Below are positions 1 through 6,504 of a stretch of 25,965 nt of DNA, piece by piece. The notes beneath the pieces were generated by a model that worked only from the letters and a program-made list of their open reading frames with translations, did no database searches and had not been told where the DNA came from. The stretch is from JARRJY01 sp037388705 (GTDB lineage: Bacteria; Pseudomonadota; Gammaproteobacteria; UBA6429; Thiohalophilaceae). Where the stretch lies: the NCBI GenBank assembly GCA_037388705.1, contig JARRJY010000042.1, positions 1-25,965 on the forward strand. The letters run 5' to 3'. The number at the start of each line of letters is the position of its first letter. Within the stretch, counting starts at the first letter, position 1. A program made the translations under genes and the position numbers.

Positions 1-378
1 TTGCACCAGGTCCTGGCGCCGGGTAATGATGGTTTCTACCAGCTGATTGATTTTTGGTTCGGCGCTGAACTGGCCGTATGTATGACGCAGGATGGTAAGA
101 ACAAAACCCTGCAATTTTTCTGCAGCACTCGACTCCGGGGCATTAACTACCTCAAGAATGGCTTTCTCCCGCTCGGCGAAACAATGTTGTGCCAGCGCTG
201 CGCCAATATCCAGCTTGTTTTCAAAAAAACGGTAAAGGTTGGCGGCAGACATACCCACATCGGTAGCGATTTCTGCCATGGTAGTTTTGCCATAGCCGTA
301 GGTGCGAAAACGCGCTTCGGCCGCATCAAGGATGCGGGCACGCGTTTCTTCCTGGTTTTCTGTCGTCTTGGCTTCCAT
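1..378 (-). CDS. TetR/AcrR-family transcriptional regulator (partial, C-terminus outside window)
   Basis: Reading the minus strand from ATG at 378 gives 126 open codons that run off the window edge. The N-terminus has the classic TetR DNA-binding domain: the ARILDAAEARFRTYGYGKTTMAEIA helix pair begins near residue 14, followed by the recognition helix VGMSAANLYRFFENK (about residues 42-56). The rest is the start of the all-helical ligand-binding domain, so the effector cannot be inferred. The gene lies downstream of xerC on the same strand, about 117 bases away. A large inverted repeat at 395-434 just upstream is a plausible autoregulatory operator. The family call is firm; the regulated target is unknown and probably lies outside the window. 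Confidence 0.9.
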   Translation of the reverse strand, partial: MEAKTTENQEETRARILDAAEARFRTYGYGKTTMAEIATDVGMSAANLYRFFENKLDIGAALAQHCFAEREKAILEVVNAPESSAAEKLQGFVLTILRHTYGQFSAEPKINQLVETIITRRQDLVQ

Positions 379-394
379 ATTGATGCAGTGTAGC

Positions 395-434
395 ACTGAA
401 TACTGAATAATCAATATAATATTCAGGGTTCAGT
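395..434. promoter_or_regulatory. Candidate TetR operator (bipartite inverted repeat)
   Basis: Left arm 395-408 reads ACTGAA-TA-CTGAAT and right arm 421-434 reads ATTCAG-GG-TTCAGT. The 12 outer and inner bases of each arm are perfectly complementary, and the arms are separated by an AT-rich 12-base spacer. The repeat sits 17 bases upstream of the partial TetR gene's ATG, the usual place for a self-regulating TetR operator. That this TetR binds it is inferred from position and symmetry. Confidence 0.65.
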
Positions 435-460
435 ACTTTTTGCAGGTCAATTTATTAGCT

Positions 461-485
461 ACCTGTTAATGATGTACTAACAGGT
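461..485 (-). terminator. Candidate terminator hairpin after xerC
   Basis: ACCTGTTA (461-468) and TAACAGGT (478-485) form a perfect 8-bp stem with a 9-base loop, 10 bases beyond the xerC stop codon. The following bases on the minus strand are AT-rich but lack a clean T run, so it may only weaken read-through into the tetR gene. Confidence 0.4.
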
Positions 486-495
486 TATTAAGCAC

Positions 496-1398
496 TTACT
501 TCTTGGGTTTTACACGTGCCCTGGGGTGGGCCTGGTCGTAAACCTTGGCCAGGTGCTGAAAATCCAGGTGGGTATAAATCTGGGTTGTAGATATGTCTGC
601 ATGACCAAGTAGCTCCTGCACAGCACGTAAATCGCCCGATGATTCCAGTACATGGCTGGCAAAAGAGTGTCTCAACATGTGGGGATGTACATGTGTATCA
701 AGCCCCTGCTTGAGTACCCAGTGTCGTAGTCGTTGCTGCACACTACGGGGTGACAGACGAGTTCCCTTCTGGCTAACAAACAACGCCTTTTCATTTTCGT
801 TACTTAGCTTATGGCGGATTGATAACCATTGTTTCAAGGCGGCAACAGCTTTCCGACCAACAGGTAATATCCGCTCCTTGTTACCTTTACCTTTCACTTT
901 TATCTCGTTATCACTTAGCAGGCTATTCATGTTCAGTCCGGTAAGTTCTGATAAACGTAAACCAGAGGAATAAAACAGTTCGAGTATCGCGCGGTCGCGA
1001 ATCGCCAGGTCATCACTACCTTCAATCGTGAGTAACTGCCCTACCCGATCCACGTCAAGCGTTTGCGGTAGCTTCCTGGCAGACTTGGGAGCTTTCACCT
1101 GTTTGGCAGGATTAAATTTTAAATCTCCCTGTTCAATCAGGAAGGCAAAAAAGGTCCGCATGGAAGACAGGGCGCGTTGCAGGCTTTTACCTGACAGACC
1201 TTTGCGATGACACTGGCTAACATGCACACGTATATGCTGTTCATCCAGCTCTGCCCAACTGGAAACAGCACTTGCATCACAATATGCAACCAGCTTGTTT
1301 AAATCGCGCTGATAATTTTTAAGCGTATGTATGGAAAGGTTACGATTACGTAGTTTTTGATAGAATTTATCCAGCTGTTCAAGCTCATGCTTATCCAT
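496..1398 (-). CDS. xerC: Tyrosine recombinase XerC
   Basis: This is a 300-residue tyrosine recombinase. With XerD it resolves chromosome dimers at dif during cell division. An N-terminal SAM-like core-binding domain (about 6-95) precedes the catalytic domain (about 108-290). The full catalytic set is visible: R148 in SSGLRLSE, K171 in KGKGNKER, H240 and R243 in HPHMLRHSF, H266 in LLGHADIS, and nucleophile Y275 in TQIYTH. Its length is normal for Xer proteins. It follows DUF484 by four bases at the end of the CoA-binding/dapF/DUF484 operon, which is the usual gammaproteobacterial place for xerC rather than xerD. Nothing suggests that it is an integron or phage integrase. Confidence 0.96.
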   Translation of the reverse strand: MDKHELEQLDKFYQKLRNRNLSIHTLKNYQRDLNKLVAYCDASAVSSWAELDEQHIRVHVSQCHRKGLSGKSLQRALSSMRTFFAFLIEQGDLKFNPAKQVKAPKSARKLPQTLDVDRVGQLLTIEGSDDLAIRDRAILELFYSSGLRLSELTGLNMNSLLSDNEIKVKGKGNKERILPVGRKAVAALKQWLSIRHKLSNENEKALFVSQKGTRLSPRSVQQRLRHWVLKQGLDTHVHPHMLRHSFASHVLESSGDLRAVQELLGHADISTTQIYTHLDFQHLAKVYDQAHPRARVKPKK

Positions 1399-1402
1399 TG
1401 CA

Positions 1403-2098
1403 TTAAAAGTGCTGGTTTATCATTCGTGTTAATACCATGGCAAGGTGGTCAAGGAATAGTGTATCCATATCGGCACTAAAACGTGTTACATCTTTACTGC
1501 CAATTGCCACCAGCCCTAAACATTCCTTGTTTCCTTTGTTAGTTAGCAACGGCATTAATGCGGCTGATTTGATTGACTCCGCGGCATCATTAAACAAAAC
1601 CTGCATTTGTTCCGTCGTAAGACGACCACATACCGGTTTGCACTTCTCAATCACACCGTCAAATGCAGCACGACCCTGATTATCTAACAGGCTGGCATGG
1701 TCTGATTTCACCTTGCCATCCACAAAACGTACGCTGACTTCGTCGGCGTTGAAATCTGATACCAGTCGTTTTTGTACCAGGCGAACAAGTTGTTCAAGCG
1801 AAGTCGTATCCATCATGTCCAGAATCAGCTTATTCAACTTGTTTACCAGCTGTTCATTTTGCTGGGCATTCTGGATGAGTTGTTGTAGTTTCTGTTTATG
1901 CTCATCTTTCTGTTCACGCAGAATCGATACCTGGCGCTCGATCAGTGATACCGCCTCGCCGCTTTCATGAGGCAATACCATGTCTGCCAGTAAGTCCCTG
2001 TGGCGCTCAAAGAAACCTGGGTTATCGCGCAAGTAACGCACAGTGGTTTTTTCCAGATCCTGATCTGGTTGTTTGGATTTATCCTGCTGCAAACTCAT
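1403..2098 (-). CDS. DUF484 family protein
   Basis: This 231-residue cytoplasmic protein matches the DUF484 family found between dapF and xerC in gammaproteobacteria. The N-terminal motif TVRYLRDNPGFFERHRDLL (about 19-37) is characteristic. It is followed by a charged, Gln-rich coiled-coil stretch (about 60-95) and a GAF-like sensor fold (about 98-225). Its molecular role is not established in the family. The start ATG overlaps the dapF stop in an ATGA arrangement, so the two are probably translationally coupled; xerC follows after four bases. Confidence 0.92.
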   Translation of the reverse strand: MSLQQDKSKQPDQDLEKTTVRYLRDNPGFFERHRDLLADMVLPHESGEAVSLIERQVSILREQKDEHKQKLQQLIQNAQQNEQLVNKLNKLILDMMDTTSLEQLVRLVQKRLVSDFNADEVSVRFVDGKVKSDHASLLDNQGRAAFDGVIEKCKPVCGRLTTEQMQVLFNDAAESIKSAALMPLLTNKGNKECLGLVAIGSKDVTRFSADMDTLFLDHLAMVLTRMINQHF

Positions 2099-2937
2099 AA
2101 CTGAATCTCACCCTCAAATACCGTCACTGCGGCGCCAGTCATCATTACCGGCTCACCTTCACCTGCCCATTGTATTTGTAATTGTCCACCCGGCAAGCTG
2201 ACCTCAACCATATCATCTAATAGCCCCTGTTGACGACCCACAACCATGGCCGCACAGGCACCGGTACCACAAGCTAACGTCTCACCTGCACCGCGCTCAT
2301 AAACACGCAGTCGAATATGGTCACGATCCAACACCTGCATGAAGCCGGCATTAACACGGTTGGGAAACTCTTCATGAGATTCAATAAGGGGGCCATATTC
2401 TTCCACCGGGGCAGTATCCACGTTATCAACCTGTACTACCGCATGGGGATTTCCCATTGACACAATTCCGACTTCAACACGCCCGTCGCCTGATAAATCC
2501 AGCGGATAACGACCGGCCTGATCAGCAGGTAATGTTGGCTTGAACGGTAAATCTGCAGGTTCAAAACGTGGTTCGCCCATGTTTACCATCACCTGTCCAT
2601 CAGCCTGAACAATCAATGTAATTTCACCTGAGGCTGTTTCTACCTTGATAGTGTCTTTGTCAGTTAAACCTTTTTCACGCACGAACACGGCAAAACAACG
2701 TGCACCGTTACCACACTGTTCCACTTCCGAACCATCTGCATTGAATATGCGGTAAGTAAAATCGACTCCCTCGCTCCGCGGCGTTTCCACCAGCAGGATC
2801 TGATCGCAACCCACACCAAAACGTCGATCACCCAGAAAGCGGTATTGATCATCACTCAGTGATACGTTCTGGTTAATGGCATCGATAACCACAAAGTCAT
2901 TACCCAGTCCATGCATTTTGGTGAAACGTAAATTCAT
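2095..2937 (-). CDS. dapF: Diaminopimelate epimerase
   Basis: This 280-residue protein converts LL- to meso-diaminopimelate, the penultimate step to lysine and the source of the peptidoglycan cross-linking residue. Both catalytic cysteines are present in canonical settings: C75 in NADGSEVEQCGNGARC and C223 in GAGETLACGTGACA. The start MNLRFTKMHGLGNDFVV is the typical DapF N-terminus and the length is standard. It begins five bases after the CoA-binding protein ends and overlaps DUF484 by an ATGA, so these genes form one transcription unit. Confidence 0.97.
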   Translation of the reverse strand: MNLRFTKMHGLGNDFVVIDAINQNVSLSDDQYRFLGDRRFGVGCDQILLVETPRSEGVDFTYRIFNADGSEVEQCGNGARCFAVFVREKGLTDKDTIKVETASGEITLIVQADGQVMVNMGEPRFEPADLPFKPTLPADQAGRYPLDLSGDGRVEVGIVSMGNPHAVVQVDNVDTAPVEEYGPLIESHEEFPNRVNAGFMQVLDRDHIRLRVYERGAGETLACGTGACAAMVVGRQQGLLDDMVEVSLPGGQLQIQWAGEGEPVMMTGAAVTVFEGEIQL

Positions 2938-2942
2938 CTCGA

Positions 2943-3356
2943 TTACTTGATTAATGCCATATAGTCACGATAAGTACACCTGTTCATTATAACGGTAATT
3001 CCCGCCGCCTGCGCGCGTAGTGCTTCAGCCTCGTTTATCACGCCATCCTGCAGCCATAGCACAGGGATATTTCTTGCTATACAAGCATCGACAATCGGGC
3101 CAACATGCTCCGGGGCACGAAAAACATCCACCAGATCAACAGGGTCCGGAATATCGCCAAGATCGACATAGGCCTTTTCACCCAGTACCTCAGCCACGCC
3201 CGGGCGTACCGGAATAACGTGGTAGCCAAATTTTTGTAAATTACTCGCCACCATATGGCTGGGACGTGCAGCTTTGGGAGACAAACCCACAACAGCAATA
3301 TGCCTGGTATTTTGCAGAATAGTTTTAATTTCTTCGGTAGATGGATTGGTAAACAT
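2943..3356 (-). CDS. CoA-binding domain protein (YccU-like)
   Basis: This 137-residue single-domain protein has a Rossmann-like CoA-binding fold. Supporting motifs are IAVVGLSPKAARPSHMVA (about 20-37), where the Gly-rich loop binds nucleotide, GYHVIPVRPG (about 44-53), and the C-terminal ITVIMNRCTYRDY motif, which is conserved in YccU-type proteins. Length and motifs match these stand-alone proteins. Their physiological role is poorly known. It is the first gene of the dapF-DUF484-xerC operon, so the operon promoter should lie in 3357-3583. Confidence 0.88.
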   Translation of the reverse strand: MFTNPSTEEIKTILQNTRHIAVVGLSPKAARPSHMVASNLQKFGYHVIPVRPGVAEVLGEKAYVDLGDIPDPVDLVDVFRAPEHVGPIVDACIARNIPVLWLQDGVINEAEALRAQAAGITVIMNRCTYRDYMALIK

Positions 3357-3607
3357 TATTTACTTCAATAAACTCGAGTCCATAGTCTTTTCATGATATC
3401 ACCACTTGAATCAAAAGTAGCCTGAGTAAATTTTCAGATAAACAATATATTATTGCCTGGTTGCTGTTATTTGAGGTATTTGTATTATTTAAAACAGGCT
3501 ATGATTAATTTAACGAAAAGCTGATTTTACTTTAACCTGCCAGAATGATGCGTAGTGTTTTCTGTTAAACTTAAACGTTCACTNNNNNTGTAATACAGGA
3601 GAAAGAA
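3357..3607. other. Divergent intergenic region containing an assembly gap
   Basis: This AT-rich spacer lies between the dapF operon (leftward) and the ferritin-like gene (rightward) and should carry both promoters. Five N occupy 3584-3588, about 20 bases before the rightward start codon, so the true distance and promoter there are unknown. A good ribosome-binding site (AGGAGA) survives just before the ATG at 3608. I found no convincing Fur box in the readable part. Confidence 0.8.
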
Positions 3608-3895
3608 ATGGCAAATGAAGGTTATCACGAACCCATTGCAGAACTGTCAGATGAAACAAGAGACATGCACAGGGCAATCACATCCCTGATGGAGGAACTT
3701 GAAGCAGTTGACTGGTACAACCAAAGAGTAGATGCCTGTAAGGATAATGAGCTAAAAGCAATCCTCGCTCATAACCGTGACGAGGAAAAAGAACATGCTG
3801 CAATGGTGCTTGAATGGATACGGCGTAAAGACCCAACATTTGATAAAGAGCTCAAAGACTATCTGTTCACACAGAAAGAAATTGCTCACGAGTAA
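3608..3895 (+). CDS. Encapsulated ferritin-like protein (EncFtn type), without targeting tail
   Basis: This 95-residue helical protein closely resembles encapsulated ferritins, which oxidise Fe(II) at a diiron site made between two subunits and normally work inside an encapsulin shell. The motifs MEELEAVDWYNQRVDA (28-43) and ILAHNRDEEKEHAAM (52-66) are nearly identical to those I recall from the Rhodospirillum protein. The expected metal ligands are E30, E60 and H63. The ATG is preceded by AGGAGA. Family members usually carry a C-terminal extension ending in an encapsulin-docking peptide. This one stops at LFTQKEIAHE, directly after the last helix, and no encapsulin gene follows. Family confidence is high; the cellular partner is unknown. 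Confidence 0.9.
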   Translation: MANEGYHEPIAELSDETRDMHRAITSLMEELEAVDWYNQRVDACKDNELKAILAHNRDEEKEHAAMVLEWIRRKDPTFDKELKDYLFTQKEIAHE

Positions 3896-3932
3896 AATAA
3901 CTGTCATACACCATATATGAAATTTGGTGAAC

Positions 3933-4070
3933 ATGTGCGATGCAGCTTTTGATATGTGGCTGGAGGCTGGTCATTATGCCAGCCGCCCACCAGGAGAATT
4001 ACGTGGCACATTTCACGGTGAGCAGGAATACCTGGTGCTGGAAGTTACCTATCCCAGCCAGTCTGTATAA
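3933..4070 (+). CDS. Small ORF of 45 residues, unrecognised
   Basis: ATG at 3933 opens a frame to TAA at 4068-4070. An in-frame stop lies 15 bases upstream, so the ORF cannot extend far. The product is mixed and soluble-looking, with the stretch RPPGELRGTFHGEQEYLVLEV, and has no signal peptide or membrane segment. A weak GGTGA precedes the ATG. It lies between the ferritin-like gene and the TetR gene, where an encapsulin gene is often found in relatives, but I see no encapsulin similarity. The composition looks protein-like. It could be a genuine small protein or the remnant of a longer gene. Confidence 0.4.
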   Translation: MCDAAFDMWLEAGHYASRPPGELRGTFHGEQEYLVLEVTYPSQSV

Positions 4071-4112
4071 ATATCAACATAATCTCTTAATAAAAAATTC
4101 CAACAGAAAGGT

Positions 4113-4130
4113 AGACAGACTTGTCTGTAT
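4113..4130. promoter_or_regulatory. TetR operator 1, at the TetR gene promoter
   Basis: AGACAGAC-TT-GTCTGTAT matches the second operator at 4771-4788 in 16 of 18 positions. Perfect arms ACAGAC and GTCTGT flank the centre. A -35-like TAGACA (4112-4117) and a -10-like TAGTAT (4135-4140) are 17 bases apart, so a bound repressor would sit between them. This is the expected geometry for autorepression by the TetR protein encoded at 4148. Confidence 0.8.
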
Positions 4131-4147
4131 GGTCTAGTATTTACATC

Positions 4148-4744
4148 ATGACCGCACAAGCAAAAATAACCACAGGGACAGCCAGGGAAAGGATTCTCGA
4201 AGTCGCAACGGACCTGTTTTACAGACAGGGTTACCGGGCAACCGGTATCAACGAAGTGATTGATAAGTCTGGTGTGGCCAAGGCCACCTTTTACAATCAC
4301 TTCCCCAGCAAGGATGTGCTGTGTAAAGACTGCCTGAATGGTTTAAGTGATAACGAGCTTCACTTTGTAGACAGTGCAATACACAATGCAAACGGACCTT
4401 TGGATAGATTTTTGTCCGTGATTCAGTCACTTGAACCATGGGCACGGGATACGGAATTTAGAGGCTGTGCCTTCATGAACATTGCCTCTGAAGTGCCAGA
4501 ACCTGACAGTCCATTAAGAAAGGTAGGCACTAAATTATATGATGAGATCCGACTTCGCGTTGAGAAACTAACATCCGAGTTAATCGAGTCAAATAAGGAA
4601 AAATATGGCCACCTGGATGTCGATACTGTCAGTAAGTGTTACTTGGTAGCTTTTGCTGGTGCGGTTGCGCTGGCTGAAATCTATCATGCGATTTGGCCAA
4701 TCCACGATGCTGTTAATTCGGTGCGTCGAATGATTGGTGAGTGA
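4148..4744 (+). CDS. TetR/AcrR-family transcriptional regulator
   Basis: Using ATG 4148, this is a 198-residue TetR repressor. The DNA-binding domain spans about residues 8-55: TARERILEVATDLFYRQGYR, then INEVIDKSGVAKATFYNHFPSK. The C-terminal helical domain, with RGCAFMNIASEVPEPDSP, resembles TetR_C domains that sense small ligands. An in-frame TTG at 4121 is unlikely to be the start because it lies inside the operator. The ATG has no clear Shine-Dalgarno, and the best promoter places transcription start almost at the ATG, suggesting a leaderless message. The same palindrome precedes this gene and the diiron gene 66 bases downstream, so it probably controls both. The inducer is unknown. Confidence 0.92.
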   Translation: MTAQAKITTGTARERILEVATDLFYRQGYRATGINEVIDKSGVAKATFYNHFPSKDVLCKDCLNGLSDNELHFVDSAIHNANGPLDRFLSVIQSLEPWARDTEFRGCAFMNIASEVPEPDSPLRKVGTKLYDEIRLRVEKLTSELIESNKEKYGHLDVDTVSKCYLVAFAGAVALAEIYHAIWPIHDAVNSVRRMIGE

Positions 4745-4770
4745 AACGGGTATTTTTTTACCCATAAAAT

Positions 4771-4788
4771 AGACAGACCTGTCTGTCT
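4771..4788. promoter_or_regulatory. TetR operator 2, upstream of the diiron-protein gene
   Basis: AGACAGAC-CT-GTCTGTCT has perfect 8-base arms around a 2-base centre and is a near copy of the site at 4113-4130. A -10-like TAAAAT (4765-4770) abuts it upstream, so the operator would cover the transcription start. It lies 22 bases before the ATG at 4811, with the ribosome-binding site AAGGAGAA in between. Repression by the adjacent TetR is inferred from the duplicated site. Confidence 0.82.
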
Positions 4789-4810
4789 TGTTTATCAAGG
4801 AGAAAACAAC

Positions 4811-5746
4811 ATGGAACAATTACTTTCAAACAATATAGAAACCGACCGCTATGCCAAATGCATTGATGCATCAAAACGCGTTCGCTGGGACATCGATGAT
4901 GACGTGATTCGTGGTCGACAATTTAACTTCGACAAAAAGTTTCTACCGGACGGTCTGTCGAAAATCGACAAGCTGACGTTTTTGACCACGGATGAAAAAC
5001 GTTTTCTTAGCCAGGTGCAGGGCCGTACCTACGCCAACATGTTTGGCCTGGTCGAACGTTTTATTTGTGCCAAGGTGATTGATGTTAGCAAGGATCATGT
5101 GCTCGGCGATCAAGTTGCGTTACAGGCACTGGTTCGATTCAGTGAAGAAGAACTCAAGCATCAGGAACTGTTCCGTCGTCTTGACGAAATGGCCGCCAGC
5201 AAAATGCCGGCAGGATACCAGTTCATGCCCGCACCCAATGAAGTTGCTGAAGTGGTACTGAGTAAGTCGGACTGGGCAGTACTGGCATTAACCCTGCACA
5301 TTGAGCTGTTTACCCAGGTGCATTACCGGGAAAGTATTGAACCAGATAATGATCTGTCTGAACTGTGGAAAGATGTGTTTCTTTACCATTGGAAGGAAGA
5401 ATCACAACACGCCATCATGGATGAGCTGGAATGGGTTCGTGAAGACACAAAACTTTCACCGGAGGAACGTGACCAGGCAGTGACTGACCTGATTGAACTG
5501 GTGGCCGCGGTTGACGGCATCCTGCAGGCGCAGGCTAACAGTGACGCCAAGTACTTCATTGTTAACTGCACACGTGCATTCACCTCAGAAGAAATGAGAT
5601 CCCTGCATCATGTTCTGCTGCAGGCATATCGCTGGCAATACATTCTTTCAGGTGTACAGGTTCCTCGTTTCAGTAAGGTGCTGGGTGAGCTGGTTTCTAC
5701 TGAACAAGGTGAGCGTATTCGTGATGCATTAGCAACACTTATTTAA
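4811..5746 (+). CDS. Ferritin-like diiron protein, probable oxygenase-type four-helix bundle
   Basis: This 311-residue protein shows the full ligand pattern of a carboxylate-bridged diiron site. E82 is in LVERFICAK, E114 and H117 are in SEEELKHQELF (E-x-x-H), E165 is in LHIELFTQ, and E197 and H200 are in WKEESQHA (second E-x-x-H). That E, ExxH, E, ExxH order over four helices is shared by ferritin-like oxygenases and oxidases. The length is closer to oxygenase-like members than to storage ferritins. No signal peptide or membrane segment is present. It starts after AAGGAGA and a TetR operator, and is followed 26 bases later by a small HMA-like gene. The substrate cannot be read from sequence; an AurF-like N-oxygenase or fatty-acid-type oxidase is possible but unproven. 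Confidence 0.75.
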   Translation: MEQLLSNNIETDRYAKCIDASKRVRWDIDDDVIRGRQFNFDKKFLPDGLSKIDKLTFLTTDEKRFLSQVQGRTYANMFGLVERFICAKVIDVSKDHVLGDQVALQALVRFSEEELKHQELFRRLDEMAASKMPAGYQFMPAPNEVAEVVLSKSDWAVLALTLHIELFTQVHYRESIEPDNDLSELWKDVFLYHWKEESQHAIMDELEWVREDTKLSPEERDQAVTDLIELVAAVDGILQAQANSDAKYFIVNCTRAFTSEEMRSLHHVLLQAYRWQYILSGVQVPRFSKVLGELVSTEQGERIRDALATLI

Positions 5747-5772
5747 CAACGACAACGACAAGGAGAAGTAAG

Positions 5773-6006
5773 ATGAAAGCAAAAAACATAGATGTTTTTA
5801 TTTATATGAAATCCGCGAAAGAACCTGCAATCATTAATGATGCAGTGACGCGAGTAAAAAGCTACTCAGGAGTGACCATAGCCAATGCGCACCCAAGCAT
5901 CAGGAACATGATGCGCGTGAAGTATGATGCTTCACGTATTTCATCATCAGATATAGTGCATGTTATTAATAACAATCATCAGGATGCGGTAGTTGTTGGT
6001 ATGTAG
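5773..6006 (+). CDS. Small HMA-like (ferredoxin-fold) protein lacking the metal-binding cysteines
   Basis: This 77-residue protein has the length and beta-alpha-beta-beta-alpha-beta rhythm of heavy-metal-associated domains: strand NIDVFIYM, helix IINDAVTRVKSY, strand VTIANAH, strand MMRVKYDA, helix SSSDIVHVINNN, strand DAVVVGM. It has no cysteine at all, so the usual CxxC copper/zinc site is absent. It follows the diiron gene by 26 bases with its own AAGGAGAAG ribosome-binding site and precedes a strong terminator, so it is the last gene of the TetR-controlled unit. It may be a partner or chaperone of the diiron protein. The fold is inferred from pattern only. Confidence 0.6.
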   Translation: MKAKNIDVFIYMKSAKEPAIINDAVTRVKSYSGVTIANAHPSIRNMMRVKYDASRISSSDIVHVINNNHQDAVVVGM

Positions 6007-6014
6007 GATCTTTT

Positions 6015-6062
6015 TCCGGGCACTGAATTTACATTAGTTAAATCAGGTGCCCGGATTTTTTT
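6015..6062 (+). terminator. Rho-independent terminator of the diiron module
   Basis: TCCGGGCAC (6015-6023) pairs perfectly with GTGCCCGGA (6047-6055). Further pairing inside the loop (TGA-ATTTA with TAAATCA, one bulge) extends the stem. Seven T follow at 6056-6062. It lies eight bases after the stop of the HMA-like gene. The convergent gene at 6067-6492 ends four bases beyond; on its strand the hairpin is followed by A, so the signal works best rightward. Confidence 0.92.
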
Positions 6063-6066
6063 AGTG

Positions 6067-6492
6067 TTACTCAACTTCAGCAAAACCTTGCAGGACGCTT
6101 CCTCTCACCGGTCGTGACAAAAATGTTTTTATTACCAGGTCTGGTGTAAATGGTTCGCTATGATTCCAGGGTAACAGTGAGACACAGCGCGCCATGGTGC
6201 AATAACCAAAAATAATCTGTGCCCAGGTACCAAGCATGGGTACCCAGTAAACCACTTGCATGGGACCAGGTAATGAAATCAACAGCAATATTAAATACCA
6301 GAAGCGTACCTGCACCGGGAAAGCCTTAAGGCTTTTCTCCATCATGATAAAATGCAGCAACTGGAATATAGTCAGACCGATTGCCAGCAGGAACCCAACC
6401 GGGTTACCTGTCACACCGTAGGTCAACAAACCCGCAGTGACCAGCCAGTACCACCAGCCAGTATCCTTATATTCAATCATAAACATGTTCAT
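6067..6492 (-). CDS. Small integral membrane protein, unknown function
   Basis: This 141-residue protein is very hydrophobic and Trp-rich, with probably four membrane segments: about 13-28, 31-50, 62-80 and 82-101. A short polar C-terminal tail (LPWNHSEPFTPDLVIKTF) follows. A strong AGGAGG ribosome-binding site precedes the ATG at 6492. It starts 12 bases after the cysteine synthase-glutaredoxin gene ends and is the last gene of that operon. I do not recognise a named family. A transport or redox-anchor role would be guesswork, though the context points to sulfur or amino-acid metabolism. Confidence 0.8.
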   Translation of the reverse strand: MNMFMIEYKDTGWWYWLVTAGLLTYGVTGNPVGFLLAIGLTIFQLLHFIMMEKSLKAFPVQVRFWYLILLLISLPGPMQVVYWVPMLGTWAQIIFGYCTMARCVSLLPWNHSEPFTPDLVIKTFLSRPVRGSVLQGFAEVE

Positions 6493-6504
6493 ATCCTCCT
6501 AATA

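Noticed and set aside
1..393. Open plus-strand frame of 130 codons at the left edge
   Set aside because: It lies opposite a clear TetR DNA-binding domain read on the minus strand, and its own translation resembles no protein.
496..1398. Integron or phage integrase reading of the tyrosine recombinase
   Set aside because: The dapF-DUF484 context and standard Xer length and motifs point to housekeeping xerC. No att site, cassette or phage gene is nearby.
4121..4147. Longer TetR start at TTG 4121
   Set aside because: It falls inside the operator palindrome, has no ribosome-binding site, and the family's N-terminus begins after ATG 4148.
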